Source of the DNA: Phycisphaerae bacterium RAS1
GTDB lineage: Bacteria > Planctomycetota > Phycisphaerae > UBA1845 > Fen-1342
Length of the DNA stretch: 64,000 nucleotides
Assembly (NCBI GenBank): GCA_007859745.1
Contig: SMLU01000001.1
Location: 744,001 to 808,000 of the forward strand
Reading direction: 5' to 3'
The notes beneath the pieces were generated by a model. That model was not told the origin of the DNA. It ran no database searches and saw only the letters and a list, made by a program, of their open reading frames with translations. Positions 1-7,186 of the stretch are shown here, piece after piece. Position 1 is the stretch's first letter; each line of letters begins with the position of its first letter. The position numbers were made by a program, and so were the translations under genes.

Positions 1-110
1 CTGGGTATCAGCTCCGCCTGCACGCCGAGCTCCGCCTTGATTTCATCCGCCAAACTGGCGGCCTTGGGGAAATAGTTTCACTGCGTGCAGTAGGTGATGG
101 AAATCTTCAT
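1..110 (-). CDS. SelW/Rdx-family selenoprotein, C-terminal part beyond window edge
   Basis: From an ATG at 110 the frame reads MKISITYCTQ, then UGA at 80-78, then NYFPKAASLADEIKAELG, and stays open to base 1. Bacterial Rdx (SelT/SelW/SelH) thioredoxin-like redox proteins have CxxC or CxxU exactly here, and Cys forms read YCTQC. The UGA is therefore best read as selenocysteine in a CTQU motif. A hairpin of SECIS type follows (41-72), and selA lies at 52.6 kb in this window. A GGAG at 120-123 (9 nt before ATG) lies in the loop of a small hairpin, GACTG-TTGGAG-CAGTC. The exact substrate is unknown; the family does thiol redox work. Ordinary gene calling would miss it because of the UGA. Confidence 0.85.
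41..72 (-). promoter_or_regulatory. Putative bacterial SECIS element
   Basis: On the minus strand, 16 nt after the UGA (80-78), a perfect 6-bp stem CCGCCA/TGGCGG with loop GTT is seen (61-47). It is extended by an outer TTTC/GAAA pairing (72-69 with 44-41). Bacterial SECIS hairpins lie just downstream of the UGA inside the coding sequence, with a G at the start of the loop; the loop G here is 23 nt after the UGA. Function is inferred from position and shape. Confidence 0.65.
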
Positions 111-130
111 AACGGACTGCTCCAACAGTC

Positions 131-163
131 AGAAGAAAGAAGGCCGGATTTCACAAGCCGGCC
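131..163 (-). terminator. Rho-independent terminator of the minus-strand cytochrome operon
   Basis: On the minus strand GGCCGG (163-158), a 10-nt loop and CCGGCC (147-142) form a stem, followed at once by TTCTTTCTTCT (141-131). It lies just past the stop of the triheme cytochrome gene and before the selenoprotein start at 110. Confidence 0.6.
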
Positions 164-193
164 CGGAGATTATAGCTTTCGCCGCGAATGGAG

Positions 194-1351
194 TCACCGC
201 GGCCGTGACGCGGGCTGGCTGGCCGGCGCGGGCGAACGGACGAAAGAAGGAAGATAGAACGGACGTCCTTGCGAGATGTGGTCGATCATGTCAAAGATCG
301 CCGGCGACAGGAGGTCGGTGATCCGCGCCGCCGGGTAGCCCGCGGCCGAAAAATCCACCTGCGACCCCTGCTCGCGGTGGCAGGCGCTGCACGTCAGCGG
401 CGTGGATCGTTTCAACGGATGGACGCGCGCCAACATCTCCTTTCGCTGCGCCTCGCCGACATCCCGGAACAGGGCGAGGTAGGCCCGAATCGCCTCCGAC
501 GTTCCGGGGTGAGCCAGCATCGGACGACCGTCGCTCGCGCGAATCGCGAGCTTCGCTCCGTAGAGTCCGCGAAGCGACTTCTGGACCAGCTCGCGCGCCA
601 CGGTCACCAGCCGCAGCAACTGATCGCTGCCGGGCGTCACCGCCGCCATGTGCGCCGCCATGCGCTGCAGGTTGGCGTCGCCGTCGGCGCGCTGCGCCGC
701 GGCGCGCAACAGCGTCACGATCTCGCGCTGCTGCTCGATGTTCAGCGACGCTATCGGCGGCGCCTGGCCCTGCGGCCGCTCCTCCGCCTTGAGCAGAAAC
801 GCCAGCGCCTCCAGCAGCGGCGGCGGTTCGCAGGCTTTCCCGGTCTGAAGGTCATACCAGGTCAGCGGCAGCGGCTGGGCTTCCGATTCAAAGTGGCACA
901 CGCCGCAGTGCATCGTGGTGGCGTGCATGTTCAGAAACGCCCGCACTTCCTTGCGCTTGGCGTGCGGTAGCGGGGCGTGGCAGCCGCTGCGGGCGCAGTC
1001 GTTGAACTTGTCGGCCTGAATCCAGTTGTCAAAGCGGTGGTAATGGCTGGGCGGCGTGCGCGGGTTTTCGGTCGCCTGCAGGCCGACCCAGTCGGGCCGC
1101 GATCCGTGCAGCAGGCTTTCATCCAGCCGCTTGGGAAACTGGGTGACCGCCTTGGGGGCCGGCGCCGGGCGCAGCAGCGATTCGAGCAGGTACGAAAAGG
1201 CGTTCCAACTCACCCACAAAATGAGCAGCGCGAACGCGGCGGCGTACACGCGCTCGCCCACGTTGAGAGCGGCGCGGCCAACGCGCGCGGCGACTCGGGC
1301 GGCGAACTTCCCGAAGCTCTCGGGCGGCAGCTTGACGGGTTGGCTACTCAT
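194..1351 (-). CDS. Membrane-anchored triheme cytochrome c
   Basis: 385 aa. One N-terminal transmembrane segment (about residues 37-56) leaves a large periplasmic part. Three c-type haem motifs are visible: CARSGCH (CX4CH, about residue 119), CGVCH (149) and CSACH (321). The long stretch between the second and third motif has no haem site. The start overlaps the end of the upstream octaheme cytochrome gene by 8 bp, so the two are co-transcribed. It is likely an electron-transfer subunit that works with the octaheme-b protein. I do not recognise a named family. It ends with an Ala/Pro/Ser-rich tail. A terminator follows at 163-131. Confidence 0.85.
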   Translation of the reverse strand: MSSQPVKLPPESFGKFAARVAARVGRAALNVGERVYAAAFALLILWVSWNAFSYLLESLLRPAPAPKAVTQFPKRLDESLLHGSRPDWVGLQATENPRTPPSHYHRFDNWIQADKFNDCARSGCHAPLPHAKRKEVRAFLNMHATTMHCGVCHFESEAQPLPLTWYDLQTGKACEPPPLLEALAFLLKAEERPQGQAPPIASLNIEQQREIVTLLRAAAQRADGDANLQRMAAHMAAVTPGSDQLLRLVTVARELVQKSLRGLYGAKLAIRASDGRPMLAHPGTSEAIRAYLALFRDVGEAQRKEMLARVHPLKRSTPLTCSACHREQGSQVDFSAAGYPAARITDLLSPAIFDMIDHISQGRPFYLPSFVRSPAPASQPASRPR

Positions 1352-3371
1352 GGTGCGCCCCCTCGACGCGGACGCCCAGCTCCGCCGCAGCGGCCGCCAC
1401 CTGCTCCCCGTGCGCTTCGGCCATCTCGGCCTTGGGCGTCTGACCGGTGAACATGGCGGGAGAGAGCGGGAAGACGCCGGGCGCGAAGATGACGTTGAAG
1501 ATGTGCAGGATGCCGACGTGAATGACGGCCAGGAACGCCTCGTACGTGTGGGCGATCAGAGCCAGATTGAGGATGCGGCCGCTGAACAGGTGCGTGGCGA
1601 GCTGCTCGCCCCAGAGCATCAGCCCGGTGATGCCCAGCAGCGTCGTACCCCAGAAGACGCCGATGTACTCCAGCTTCTCCTTGAAGCTGAAACGCCCGAA
1701 CGTCGGCGGGTCGCGCCGCAGCAGGAGCAGGTACTTAAACAGTTGCAGCGCCTTGCGCCCGTCCTCCGGCGAGACCCACAGCGGCAGCGTCAGGATGGCC
1801 GTGAACCAGCTCATCGGCTGACCCTCGCGGCGGGCGGTCTTCATCCGCTTGCGCATGGTCCGCAGGACGTAGAGCATGTGCACCGCGAAGCCGGCGCACA
1901 GACAGATGCCGGCCCAGTGGTGAATGATCCGCGCCGTGCCCAGCCCGCCGAACCAGTCCACCAGCGTGCGGGCCCAATCGCGATCCACGAATTTCATCGG
2001 GAAGCCGGTCAGCACCAGCAACACGAACAGGATCACCAGCACCCAGTGCTGCAGGCGCTGCGAAACCGTGAATCGCTTCAGACGCTGCCGGCCCTGCGGA
2101 TGGGCCATGACCGCGTCGGTCAGCCGCTCGTAGTACTCCTCGTGGCGATGCGTCACGCCGATGACGATGTGCACCAGCTCCAGCACGACGATGACCATCG
2201 AGGGGCCGAACGAAAAGAGCGTCAGCAGGATGAACGCCGCGACGAGCACGTATTCGAGCAGGGCCTGCTCTTTCTGCAGATTCAGGTGCACCGCCGTCTG
2301 CGCGATGGACTTGTCCGCGCCGGGATGGCAGGCCGTGGAGCGGCAGGAATCCGGCGCGCGGGCCGGGCTGACCGACGACAGCGGGTTCGACGGCGGGAGC
2401 ATCAGGTGCGCGTTTTCGCCTGCGCCGGCGTGGCACGAGATGCAGTTAGCCGTGCTGTTGTCGCCCAGCAGCGCGGCCTTGCCGTGGAAGCTGCGAACGA
2501 AGCTTGCCACCGCGTCGTGCAACTGATGCGTCTCGACGAACTTCGGGTCGCTGTGGCACACGCCGCAAACTTGCGCGATTTCGAGCGTCGGCCGGGCCGG
2601 GGCGAGCCGGGCGGCGACGTGCTTCAGGTAGTAGTGCACGTCAACCTGAAGCTGCGTCCCATGGCACGTGTCGCAACGGTCGAAGACGCGCCCCTCCAAC
2701 GCCCGCATCGCCGGCAGGAACCCGCCCGGGTCGCGGAACTTCGGTTCGTCGTGGCAGCTCAGACACAGCGATTGCCCCGGCTCCAGGATCGGACCGGTGG
2801 ACAGCTCGACGCTCGAAAGCACTTCCGGCGTGTGCGCGCTGCGCTCCAGCATCGCCGCGATCGGCGCGTGCGAGAATCGCCGCTCGTTGCCGCTCGAGTC
2901 GACCAGGTGGCATTGCCGCGTGCAGTCCACCCGTCCGGCCGGCTCGTGCGGAATGACCGCGACCTCGCTCGGCTCGTGGCAGTCGGTGCACGCCAGCCGC
3001 GCGTGCGGACCGCTCAGCTCATGAACGTATGATGGATCGACGTAATAAAGCCGCACACGGCCGGAGGCGGAGTCGAGCCGGCTGAGGCCGGGGAACTGGT
3101 GGCAGTAGAGGCAGTTGTCGCGATCATCGGCAGCCGCGCGGGCGGAGAACAGGCTCGCGGCGAGGAGCGCAGCGCGAACTCCGCGGCCGGGGCGGGCGCC
3201 ATGGACACGCCGGATGCGCGGGGATTCGGGTGCAAATCTTGCCGGGATGGCGCGCCGCGGGTCACAGACGGTCGGCACGGGACCGGGCAACCGGGTGGGA
3301 TCGGGGTCCGACAAACGCGGCTGGAGCATCGTCATTTTCCGCAGCGGGTGCGGAAAATTCCGCAGCCGCAC
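1344..3371 (-). CDS. Octaheme cytochrome c fused to a b-type membrane cytochrome domain
   Basis: 675 aa in the longest reading (GTG at 3371). Eight haem-c motifs lie between residue 87 and about 350: CLYCH, CTDCH, CTRQCH (CX3CH), CLSCH, CDTCH, CGVCH, CISCH and CRSTACH (CX4CH). From about residue 371 the protein is membrane-embedded, with histidines in QRLQHWV, RIIHHWAG, GFAVHML, LIAHTYEA and AVIHVG. This is typical of di-haem b561/hydrogenase-type cytochrome b domains that exchange electrons with quinone. A signal-like segment (about 66-80) precedes the first haem. The true start is unsure: ATGs at 3335 and 3329 lie in a perfect inverted repeat (3334-3358). It heads a two-gene operon, divergent from the nonaheme lipoprotein gene. 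Confidence 0.85.
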   Translation of the reverse strand: MRLRNFPHPLRKMTMLQPRLSDPDPTRLPGPVPTVCDPRRAIPARFAPESPRIRRVHGARPGRGVRAALLAASLFSARAAADDRDNCLYCHQFPGLSRLDSASGRVRLYYVDPSYVHELSGPHARLACTDCHEPSEVAVIPHEPAGRVDCTRQCHLVDSSGNERRFSHAPIAAMLERSAHTPEVLSSVELSTGPILEPGQSLCLSCHDEPKFRDPGGFLPAMRALEGRVFDRCDTCHGTQLQVDVHYYLKHVAARLAPARPTLEIAQVCGVCHSDPKFVETHQLHDAVASFVRSFHGKAALLGDNSTANCISCHAGAGENAHLMLPPSNPLSSVSPARAPDSCRSTACHPGADKSIAQTAVHLNLQKEQALLEYVLVAAFILLTLFSFGPSMVIVVLELVHIVIGVTHRHEEYYERLTDAVMAHPQGRQRLKRFTVSQRLQHWVLVILFVLLVLTGFPMKFVDRDWARTLVDWFGGLGTARIIHHWAGICLCAGFAVHMLYVLRTMRKRMKTARREGQPMSWFTAILTLPLWVSPEDGRKALQLFKYLLLLRRDPPTFGRFSFKEKLEYIGVFWGTTLLGITGLMLWGEQLATHLFSGRILNLALIAHTYEAFLAVIHVGILHIFNVIFAPGVFPLSPAMFTGQTPKAEMAEAHGEQVAAAAAELGVRVEGAHHE
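3334..3358. promoter_or_regulatory. Perfect 10-bp inverted repeat in the divergent region
   Basis: ATTTTCCGCA-GCGGG-TGCGGAAAAT is perfectly symmetrical with a 5-nt centre. It lies near the 5' end of the octaheme cytochrome gene, in the divergent region of the two cytochrome operons. It could be an operator, or an mRNA hairpin. If it is an operator, translation of the octaheme gene must begin downstream of it. No clear -10/-35 pair was found between 3372 and 3594. Confidence 0.35.
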
Positions 3372-3594
3372 CCGTTTCCACGGTGTTCCCGACGGCCGCC
3401 GACAGCCTAGGGGATGCAGAAAGGGGATTCAACGGCCCTGGAGGAGAAATCGGGAGGGCCGGGCAGTTGGCGCGCGGATTGCTTGTGGTTAGCTTGTTGG
3501 CACGAAGGGGCGGGTCGAAAGACCTGCGCAGGTTCGGGCCAATCGTGTTCGAAGCAGTCGCATCATCAGTTTTTCTTGCAGAATGGAGGCACGC

Positions 3595-5148
3595 GTGTTC
3601 TCGCGAAATGGTTCGACAAGGCGATGGCTCCGGTTTCTTGCGTCGTTCGCACCGCTGGTCTGCATGCTCGTCTTCCTCACGGCCTGCCCCGAGTTGTTGG
3701 ACGCGCTCAACAACCTCGGGAACAACAACGCCAACGTGAACGACAACAACGCGAACGATAATAACGCCAACGACAACAACGCCAACGACAACAACGCCAA
3801 CGACAACAACGGAAACGACAACAACTCGAACGACAACAACGGAAACGACAACAACTCGAACGACAACGACAACGGCGGCGACTCCGGCTTGACCGGTAAG
3901 TTCGTCGGCTCCGAGCGCTGCTCGCTCTGCCACGTCCGCACGCACGGCGACTGGTCCGAGACGCTGCACGCTCGCGCCTACGAGACGCTCAAGGACATCG
4001 GCCAGAACACCAACGCCGTCTGCCTGCCCTGCCACACGGTCGGCTTCGGCGAAGACGGCGGTTTCGTCGACATCGCCACGACCAAGTCGCTGGCCGGCGT
4101 CGGCTGCGAGAGCTGCCACGAGGGCGCCCGCGACCACGTCGAGAACATCGAGGACGAGTCGCTCTACCCCACGATCAGCATCAAGGCCGAACTCTGCGGC
4201 CGCTGCCATACCGGCGAGCGTCATCCCAACTTCGATGACTGGATGACCTCCGGCCACGCCGCCGTCACCGAAGGCCCGGCGGAGGACTTCACGGCCGGTG
4301 AAGCCCTGACCCGCTGCGGTGTCTGCCATTCCGGCGACTTCCGCTACCGCGCGTACATCCGCGGCGACGAGGTCGCGGACGCCGACCTGGCCGGCGTTCC
4401 GGCGGAGGAGCTCACGCCGGTGACCTGCGCGATCTGCCACGACCCGCACTCTCGCACGCAGAACGCGCCCGAGGCCGAGGACGGCCGCGACTATCAGTTG
4501 CGATTCCCCGAAGTCGTCTTCCCGTTCCCGACCAACACCGTTGAAGCGACCACGAATCCTGAGCGCTTCAATATCTGCGGTCAGTGCCACCACGACCGCG
4601 GCCGCACCTGGGTGGAAGGCAGCCGTCCGCCGCATCACAGCGTGCAGGCCAACTTCTACACCGGCGAAATGCCGACGCCCGTCGACGAAGGCGACACGGT
4701 CGACCCGATCGTGGACAGCGTGGCGTCCGTCCACCTGCGGGCGACGGAGCAGTGCGCCACCTGCCACCTCTATCGCCAGGACTTCCTGAGCGAAGAGGCC
4801 CCGGCCGTCTCCGGACACACCTTCCAGGTCAACCTGGCGGGCTGCGTTTCGTCCGGCTGCCACACTTCGGCGAACGAAATCACCATCCGCAAGGACACGT
4901 TCCAGGCGAACGTGCAGGCGCGGCTCGACGCGATCGCCGACCGCCTGGGCGATCCGGCCACCTGGGAGTACAAGAGCAACGGCGGTCCCGACGATGACGG
5001 TCAGGATGCGCTTGCGGACAACATCAAGAAGATCCGGTTCCTCTACTACTATCTGGGCAACGACGGTAGCGGCGGAATCCACAACCCCGGCTACGCGCGA
5101 GCGATCCTCGACGAAGCCGAACGGCTCCTGGACGTGGCCGGTTTGTAG
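3595..5148 (+). CDS. Nonaheme cytochrome c lipoprotein (cytochrome c554-like), first copy
   Basis: 517 aa from a GTG at 3595, preferred over the ATG at 3583 because GGAGG (3585-3589) lies 5 nt before it. A signal peptide ends in the lipobox LTAC, so the protein is lipid-anchored. An Asn/Asp-rich linker of about 50 residues follows. Nine haem motifs come next: CSLCH, CLPCH, CESCH, CGRCH, CGVCH, CAICH, CGQCH, CATCH and CVSSGCH (CX4CH). The stretch KFVGSERCSLCH with a following W and H resembles the cytochrome c554/c-prime domain. It is a close paralogue of the protein at 8453-9871, with the same haem order. Likely a periplasmic electron carrier for the Rieske/cytochrome b pair between the two copies. 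Confidence 0.88.
   Translation: MFSRNGSTRRWLRFLASFAPLVCMLVFLTACPELLDALNNLGNNNANVNDNNANDNNANDNNANDNNANDNNGNDNNSNDNNGNDNNSNDNDNGGDSGLTGKFVGSERCSLCHVRTHGDWSETLHARAYETLKDIGQNTNAVCLPCHTVGFGEDGGFVDIATTKSLAGVGCESCHEGARDHVENIEDESLYPTISIKAELCGRCHTGERHPNFDDWMTSGHAAVTEGPAEDFTAGEALTRCGVCHSGDFRYRAYIRGDEVADADLAGVPAEELTPVTCAICHDPHSRTQNAPEAEDGRDYQLRFPEVVFPFPTNTVEATTNPERFNICGQCHHDRGRTWVEGSRPPHHSVQANFYTGEMPTPVDEGDTVDPIVDSVASVHLRATEQCATCHLYRQDFLSEEAPAVSGHTFQVNLAGCVSSGCHTSANEITIRKDTFQANVQARLDAIADRLGDPATWEYKSNGGPDDDGQDALADNIKKIRFLYYYLGNDGSGGIHNPGYARAILDEAERLLDVAGL
3721..3872 (+). repeat. In-gene tandem repeats coding an Asn/Asp linker
   Basis: Short tandem units of AACGACAACAAC type, mostly of 12 bp, encode runs such as NDNNANDNN. 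They follow the lipobox of the nonaheme lipoprotein. Two other lipoproteins here (8453-9871 and 15036-17684) have shorter linkers of the same type (NGNDNTND, NGNDNTNGNSN). The linker probably spaces the haem domain from the membrane. Slippage at the repeats may vary its length. Confidence 0.85.
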
Positions 5149-5194
5149 ACCGCGGACCCGTTCAATCAGAGTCTGTTGACCGGTGAATCGTTGC

Positions 5195-5222
5195 GGGCGC
5201 GCCGCCTTCGGGCGGCGCGCCC
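5195..5222 (+). terminator. 12-bp GC hairpin with TTCG loop between cytochrome genes
   Basis: GGGCGCGCCGCC-TTCG-GGCGGCGCGCCC is a perfect 12-bp stem with a TTCG tetraloop. It lies in the 95-bp gap between the nonaheme lipoprotein and the haem-Rieske gene. No T tract follows, so it is more likely a partial terminator or an mRNA-stability hairpin that sets the level of downstream genes. Confidence 0.5.
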
Positions 5223-5243
5223 CCTCCCTGGAGGGCTGCACGA

Positions 5244-7172
5244 TTGCCGAGCCCCCATCGCAGGCGCCATCTCCACGTCCAGCTCTATCCCGTCATCGCT
5301 GCGCTGACGTTTCGATTCTGTGCCGGCGCTGCGGCGCAATCGCTCCCGACAACGGCCTGCGCCGACTGCCACCCCGCCCAATCAAAACAGCTCTCTGAGT
5401 CGATCCACGCCGCCGCCCTGCGCTGCCCCGATTGCCACGGCGGCGAGCAGAACTATGCCCTTCCGGATGAGCAGCGGCGGCTGTACATACCGCCGCCGTC
5501 CAATGACGCCGGCACGCGGCCCGCGTTCGATCACGGCCCGTCCTTCCGCGGCAAGGCTTCGCGCGCCCAGGTTCCGGAGCGCTGCGGAACGTGCCATTCC
5601 GATGTCGAGCGCATGAACCCCTACGGCCTGCGAACCGACCAGCTCGCATCCTACTGGACCAGCGGGCACGGAAAGCGGCTGCAGCGATTTGGCGACGATC
5701 GCGTCGCCGTCTGCACCGACTGCCACGGCTCGCACGACGTGCTCGCCAAGAGCAACGCCCACAGCCGCACCAACCACGCCAACGTCCCGCAGACCTGTGC
5801 CCACTGCCACGCCGACGCGCGGCTGATGCAGCCGTACGGCCTCTCGCCCGACGTTGTCGAGCAGTATCGTCACAGCATCCACGGCCGCGGCGTGCTGGAG
5901 CGCGGCGACCCCGGCTCGCCCAATTGTGCCACGTGTCACGGCAGCCACACCGCCGCCCCGCCGGGGTTCGCCGACGTGCGGCACGTGTGCGGCCGCTGTC
6001 ATCAGCAGATCGACGCCTATCTGTCGGAGGGCGTTCACGGTCGCGTGCCGGGCATTTCGCGCTGCACCGGCTGCCACGGTGACGCCGGCAACCCGCGGAA
6101 CCACCACATTCAGGAGGCGAGCCTTTCGCTGGAGCAGGTGCTGGCGACTTACACGGCGTTGCGCACGGAGCTGCCGGACTCGACGCCGGCGCTGCGGGAG
6201 CGCTTCGCCGCGCAGATTCAGTCGCAGTCCGGATCTCTGCCGATCGACGCGGTCTGCCTGAATTGCCATGGTGGGAAAAGAGCCGATCCTCACGCCCAAT
6301 TTTTCGTCGCCAACGACGCGGTGGCCCGTGACCGCGGGCACGAGTTCGCCCGGGCCATCCTCGATGCGCAGTGGGAGTACGCCCGGCTGGCCGACCGCGT
6401 GTCCCGCGCCGCTCGCGGCGTGCTGCTGGTGAAAGAGGAGGGCCTGCGGGTCGAAGACGCCAAGACCGAGGTGATGGGGCTGTACGCCTTTCTGCACACG
6501 TTCAAGGCGCCCGAGGTTCACGAGCGCCTCGCAAAGCTGACCCAAATCTGCCGCGAAACGCACGCATCGCTGGACGCCAAGGAAACATCACTGACGCGCC
6601 GCCGCCAGATGGTCGCCCTGATCTGGGCGGTCATCGCCCTGTTTTCGGTGCTGATGTACCGCAAGTACCTGCTGCTCAAGCACGCCTGGGTCGCGCCCGC
6701 GGCGGCCGCCGCCGGCCCGGTCGCGCCGGTGTCGCTCCCCATCGTCGTCACCCGCCGACGAGCGCTGGATCTGGCGCTGCAGGCCCTGGGCGCGGTCGGC
6801 GCGGCGACGCTGCTCTGGCCCGCGCTCGCCTATATCCTGCCGGCCCGCAAGCGCGGCGGCGCCGCCGAGCGCGTCAGCGCCGGAAAGGAAGCCGACTGGG
6901 CGGTGTGGACCGTCCGCAAGCTCTCGGTCAACGGCAAGCCCGCGGCCGTCATCCGGACCGACAAGGGCTACCGCGCCTTCTCGCTGATCTGCACGCACCT
7001 GGGCTGCATCGTCTACTGGGATGTCCCCAAGCGTGAGTTTCTCTGCCCCTGCCACGCGGCCCGATTCGACGCCGCCGGCAAAGTGCTCGGCGGCCCGCCG
7101 CCCAAGCCGCTGCCGGAGTACAACGTCTCAGTGGTTCAGGGCGAGGTCATCGTGAGCGCCGCCGCCGCCTGA
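5244..7172 (+). CDS. Nonaheme cytochrome c - Rieske iron-sulfur fusion protein
   Basis: 642 aa from a TTG start at 5244 with GGAGG 9 nt upstream. A signal-like segment (about 14-32) is followed by nine haem motifs (CADCH, CPDCH, CGTCH, CTDCH, CAHCH, CATCH, CGRCH, CTGCH, CLNCH). Then come a transmembrane segment (about 455-475), a second hydrophobic segment (about 515-540) and a C-terminal Rieske domain. Rieske ligands are C583/H585 in CTHLGC and C601/H604 in CPCH, with the disulfide cysteines C588 and C603. The usual CHGS is CHAARF here, so the Ser that raises cluster potential is absent. It is followed after 14 bp by cytochrome b, so it is the Rieske subunit of a bc/b6f-type complex with its own haem chain. 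Confidence 0.9.
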   Translation: MPSPHRRRHLHVQLYPVIAALTFRFCAGAAAQSLPTTACADCHPAQSKQLSESIHAAALRCPDCHGGEQNYALPDEQRRLYIPPPSNDAGTRPAFDHGPSFRGKASRAQVPERCGTCHSDVERMNPYGLRTDQLASYWTSGHGKRLQRFGDDRVAVCTDCHGSHDVLAKSNAHSRTNHANVPQTCAHCHADARLMQPYGLSPDVVEQYRHSIHGRGVLERGDPGSPNCATCHGSHTAAPPGFADVRHVCGRCHQQIDAYLSEGVHGRVPGISRCTGCHGDAGNPRNHHIQEASLSLEQVLATYTALRTELPDSTPALRERFAAQIQSQSGSLPIDAVCLNCHGGKRADPHAQFFVANDAVARDRGHEFARAILDAQWEYARLADRVSRAARGVLLVKEEGLRVEDAKTEVMGLYAFLHTFKAPEVHERLAKLTQICRETHASLDAKETSLTRRRQMVALIWAVIALFSVLMYRKYLLLKHAWVAPAAAAAGPVAPVSLPIVVTRRRALDLALQALGAVGAATLLWPALAYILPARKRGGAAERVSAGKEADWAVWTVRKLSVNGKPAAVIRTDKGYRAFSLICTHLGCIVYWDVPKREFLCPCHAARFDAAGKVLGGPPPKPLPEYNVSVVQGEVIVSAAAA

Positions 7173-7186
7173 TCTGGAAAGAACTC

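Noticed and set aside
78-80. In-frame TGA in the frame that starts at 110, as a sign of a pseudogene
   Set aside because: It lies exactly at the redox residue of the Rdx motif, the reading frame continues with family-like sequence, and a SECIS-like hairpin and selA are present.
1056-3032. 658-codon open frame on the plus strand
   Set aside because: It is antisense to the octahaem cytochrome gene; its protein is Arg/Gln-rich without any family pattern. It is a high-GC shadow.
3721-3872. Tandem repeats that could suggest a CRISPR array
   Set aside because: Units are about 12 bp, without unique spacers, and are in frame with a lipoprotein gene.
3262-5241. 659-codon open frame on the minus strand
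   Set aside because: It is antisense to the nonahaem lipoprotein; its VVVV runs are the reverse reading of the Asn/Asp tandem repeats.
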